Of a stretch of 64,000 bases of DNA, positions 61,645 through 64,000 are shown piece by piece; positions within the stretch are counted from its first letter, which is position 1; each line of letters begins with the position of its first letter. The notes under the pieces were generated by a model. It saw only the letters and a list, made by a program, of their open reading frames with translations. It made no database searches and was not told where the DNA came from. The stretch lies in the NCBI RefSeq assembly GCF_041821065.1, contig NZ_JBGUAX010000001.1, forward strand, positions 186,001-250,000. The letters are read 5' to 3'. Made by a program: the position numbers and the translations under genes. This DNA comes from Egicoccus sp. AB-alg2 (GTDB lineage: Bacteria > Actinomycetota > Nitriliruptoria > Nitriliruptorales > Nitriliruptoraceae).

Positions 61645-62231
61645 GGGCGCTCCTCCGCCACCGCCACGCCGGCGAGCGCGGTGCCGATCACCTCGGGCAG
61701 CTCGGTCAGCGGCGCGACCTGTTCGGCCGCGCCGGCCTCGATGGCCGCGCGGGGCATGATGCCCTGCTCGGCCGTCCTCGGATCTTGCACGATGACCGTC
61801 CCTCCGTGACGACGCACCGCCAGGGCGCCTGCGGCCCCGTCGTCGCTGGCCCCGGTCAGGACCACGGCGACGACCCGCTCGGCGAACGCCTGGGCGGCGG
61901 ACTCGAACAGCACGTCGATCGAGGGGCGGCTGAACTTCACGGGCTCCTCGGTGCTCAGCGACAGCCACCCCGGCTCGACCAGCAGGTGATAGTCCGGCGG
62001 CGCGACGTGCACCGTACCGGCCGCCAGCGCCATCTTGTCCTCGGCCTCCACGACCGGAAGGGTGCCGCCACGGGCGAGGATCGGGGCGAGTTCGCTGCGG
62101 ATTGGCTGGCGGTGCAGGACCAGCACCACGCTGGTGTCGTCCGGCAATCGCAGCCGCGGGAGGATGGCACGCGTTGCGCTGATGCCGCCCCACGAGCCAC
62201 CGATGGCGAGCAGCCGCCGGACCTGGTTCAC
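61641..62231 (-). CDS. CheB-type methylesterase domain protein without receiver
   Basis: A 196-residue protein equal to the CheB catalytic domain. Triad residues: Ser13 in IGGSWGG, His40 in LVLHRQP and Asp131 in LTGASDDG. The N-terminal receiver of normal CheB is missing; stand-alone receivers are encoded on either side. CheB removes methyl groups or amides from chemoreceptor glutamates, but no receptor is encoded here. GTG 62231 overlaps the cheR-like stop (GTGA). Confidence 0.9.
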   Translation of the reverse strand: MNQVRRLLAIGGSWGGISATRAILPRLRLPDDTSVVLVLHRQPIRSELAPILARGGTLPVVEAEDKMALAAGTVHVAPPDYHLLVEPGWLSLSTEEPVKFSRPSIDVLFESAAQAFAERVVAVVLTGASDDGAAGALAVRRHGGTVIVQDPRTAEQGIMPRAAIEAGAAEQVAPLTELPEVIGTALAGVAVAEERP

Positions 62232-63091
62232 GCCGCCATCCTCCGGTAGATCCGCACCTCGGCGTCGACGGGTTCGTAGCGGTCCTCGAGCCCGGAGCCG
62301 ACCAACGACTCACGTGCGCCCAACGCCAGCATGCCCAGCGGGGCCAGGCTGTCGTCGAACAGCCGGTGCACGCGCTGCTGCAGACTGCGATCGAAGTAGA
62401 TGAGCACGTTGCGACACAGGATGAGGTTGAACTCGTTGAACGTCCCGTCCGTGGCGAGGTTGTGGCGGGCGAACACCACCCCGTCGCGCAGCGTCGGATC
62501 GAGCACCGCCCAGCGACCGTCGACCTCGTAGTACTGCGACAGGCCCTCGTGACCGCCGCCCTCGAGGTAGCTGGACGAGTAGTCCCGCATCTTGTCGAGC
62601 GGCACCCGGCCCTGCTGCGCGCGGGCCAGTATCTCGTCGCTGACGTCGGTCGCGTAGATACGGACGCGGTCGGCCAGACCTTCCTCGCGCAGCAGGATGG
62701 CCAGCGAGTAGACCTCCTCCCCCGAGGCGCAGCCGGCCACCCAGACCCGCACGAACGGGTACGTCGCCAGCACCGGCAGCACACGTTCGCGCAGCGAACG
62801 GAAGAAGGGCGGATCGCGGAACATGCTGGTGACGGTCACCGAGAGGTCGACGCGCAGGCGCTCCATCGCCTGCGGGTCGTGGAGGATCGTCTCCAGCAGG
62901 CCGGCCAGGCTGACCCGGCCCTCGGCCGTCACGCGCCGCCACAGCCGTCGACGCAGCGACGCCCGCGCGTAGTTGCGGAAGTCGTAGCCGTAGACGCGCT
63001 GGATGCCCTCGAGCAGCAGATCGAGTTCGACGTCCTCCACGGTGCCGGACGCGGCCGGGGTGACGCCCCGGGAGGCTCCCTGCTCGGCCAT
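62228..63091 (-). CDS. CheR-type protein methyltransferase
   Basis: A 287-residue CheR. N-terminal helical domain (FRNYARASLRRRLWRRV), SAM-binding VWVAGCASGEEVYSLAILL, and FNLILCRNVLIYFD in the catalytic fold. It methylates glutamates of receptors in classical chemotaxis; here it is linked to receivers in a non-flagellar setting. ATG 63091 overlaps the upstream TGA by one base. Confidence 0.92.
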   Translation of the reverse strand: MAEQGASRGVTPAASGTVEDVELDLLLEGIQRVYGYDFRNYARASLRRRLWRRVTAEGRVSLAGLLETILHDPQAMERLRVDLSVTVTSMFRDPPFFRSLRERVLPVLATYPFVRVWVAGCASGEEVYSLAILLREEGLADRVRIYATDVSDEILARAQQGRVPLDKMRDYSSSYLEGGGHEGLSQYYEVDGRWAVLDPTLRDGVVFARHNLATDGTFNEFNLILCRNVLIYFDRSLQQRVHRLFDDSLAPLGMLALGARESLVGSGLEDRYEPVDAEVRIYRRMAA

Positions 63092-64000
63092 CAGTAGAGC
63101 CAGACCCGCAGCAGCGAGAGCAACTGATCCACGTCGACCGGCTTGCTGATGAAGTCCGACGCGCCGGCGGCGATGCTCTCGGCCCGGTCCTCGCGCATCG
63201 CCTTGGCCGTGAGCGTGATGATGGGCAGGTCCTCGTAGCCGGGCTGCTGCCGCAGTCGGCGCGTGGCCTCGTGACCGTCCATCTCCGGCATCATGATGTC
63301 CATGAGCACCACGTCGTAGGGGGTGGCCGCGGCCCGGGCCCGCTCCAGCGCCTCGCGACCGTGCTCGGCCGTGTCCACGAACATGCCCTGGCTCTCCAGG
63401 GCGCGGGTGAGCGCGAAGACGTTGCGCTCGTCGTCGTCGACGACCAGCACGCGCTTGTCGCGCAGCGCCTCGTCGGCGGCGTACAACTCCTCGAGCTCCT
63501 GACGCTGGTCGTCGGGCAGGGCCGACGCGGGGCGGTGCAGGTGCAGCAGGACCTCGTCGAGCAGGCGGGCGGGCGAACCGACCGTCTTCAGCACGATGGT
63601 CTGTGCGAACCGGCGCAGCCGCGCCTCCTCGTCGCGGGTCAGGTCCTTGCCGGTGTGGATGACCACCGGCAGCGTGCGCAGGCCATCGCGGCGCCGCACC
63701 TCCTCGAGCAGCTTCATGCCGGTCTCCCCCGGCAGACCGAGGTCGAGCACCAGCAGGTCGGTGCGCCCCTCGTCGAGCACGTCGAGCGCCTCCTTGCCGG
63801 ATGCGACCGCGGCGACCTCGATGCCCTCGGCGCGGGCGAGCAGTTCGCCGATCGCCTGCCGCGAGACCTCGTCGTCCTCGACCACCAGCACCCGACGGGT
63901 CGTGTCGAGGCCCAGCGACATCACCCGGGCGATCGCGATCTCCAGGGCGGCCTCGTCGGGATCGGCGTCCAGCGCGAACGCGGCGCCCGTCCGCAGCGCC
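63091..64000 (-). CDS. Multi-receiver protein, 5' end outside window (likely hybrid histidine kinase)
   Basis: The frame is open from the window edge to TGA 63091-63093, at least 302 residues. Two receiver domains: the first has VLVVEDDEVSRQ, LLVLDLGLPG and a degenerate VLKTVGSPA tail; the second has VLVVDDDERNVF, MDIMMPEMDG and FISKPVD. Upstream residues (FALDADPDEAALEIAIARVM) continue the frame, so a kinase or HAMP/GAF part probably precedes. Start of the CheR-CheB-receiver operon. Confidence 0.85.
   Translation of the reverse strand, partial: ALRTGAAFALDADPDEAALEIAIARVMSLGLDTTRRVLVVEDDEVSRQAIGELLARAEGIEVAAVASGKEALDVLDEGRTDLLVLDLGLPGETGMKLLEEVRRRDGLRTLPVVIHTGKDLTRDEEARLRRFAQTIVLKTVGSPARLLDEVLLHLHRPASALPDDQRQELEELYAADEALRDKRVLVVDDDERNVFALTRALESQGMFVDTAEHGREALERARAAATPYDVVLMDIMMPEMDGHEATRRLRQQPGYEDLPIITLTAKAMREDRAESIAAGASDFISKPVDVDQLLSLLRVWLY

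Overview
The window is very GC-rich, gene-dense DNA on both strands, with many GTG starts and long runs of genes whose stop and start codons overlap by four bases (ATGA or GTGA). Together with NucS (non-canonical mismatch repair), DUF3097, a PASTA-less Ser/Thr kinase with a C-terminal outer domain, a MetP/MetS-type transporter and an S-layer-homology protein, this points to a high-GC Gram-positive actinobacterium. The Mrp-type cation/proton antiporter, sodium symporters and SLH protein would suit a salt- or alkali-adapted lineage such as the Nitriliruptoria; that placement is inference. I found no rRNA, tRNA, CRISPR array, prophage or insertion sequence.

Layout. 1-8400: Nudix fragment, a frameshifted hypothetical gene, nucS, ychF, an AarF-family kinase, a secreted CAP-SLH protein, and divergent lipid genes (acyl-CoA ligase, crotonase). 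8479-20700: RuvC-like protein, aminopeptidase N, beta-carbonic anhydrase, DUF3097, a split YeeE-type sulfur transporter, a divergent FtsH, a two-part NSS amino-acid transporter, and a pgmB / membrane protein / yaaA operon. 20693-28920: aldo/keto reductase, then one minus-strand run holding a kinase, an epimerase-like protein and a seven-gene Mrp antiporter (E,F,G,A',B,C,D) that has only one large NuoL/M/N-like subunit. 29171-42400: sodium symporter plus Usp protein, MccF-like peptidase, a 62-bp tandem repeat array, MFS exporter, hydrolase, SDR, DUF885 peptidase, AI-2E-type permease, alpha-glucan phosphorylase and TsaC/Sua5.

42651-57674 holds an FAD disulfide oxidoreductase and GH3 beta-glucosidase pair, followed by a glycan locus on the minus strand: NodU-type carbamoyltransferase, a GT2-GmhB fusion, GT9, two GT-B transferases, GmhA, HldE, an SDR and another GT9, with a GT2 gene divergent from it. 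GmhA + HldE + GmhB is the complete route from sedoheptulose 7-phosphate to ADP-D-glycero-beta-D-manno-heptose, best known from Gram-negative LPS. Here it lies beside heptosyltransferase-like enzymes and a carbamoyltransferase in what looks like a Gram-positive. I regard this as the most interesting system in the window: a probable carbamoylated, heptose-containing surface glycan.

57720-64000: a small conserved protein, a secreted barrel-like protein, a NarL-type two-component pair, and, convergent to it across two strong hairpins, a receiver-CheR-CheB-receiver operon with no other chemotaxis genes; its first gene runs off the window end.
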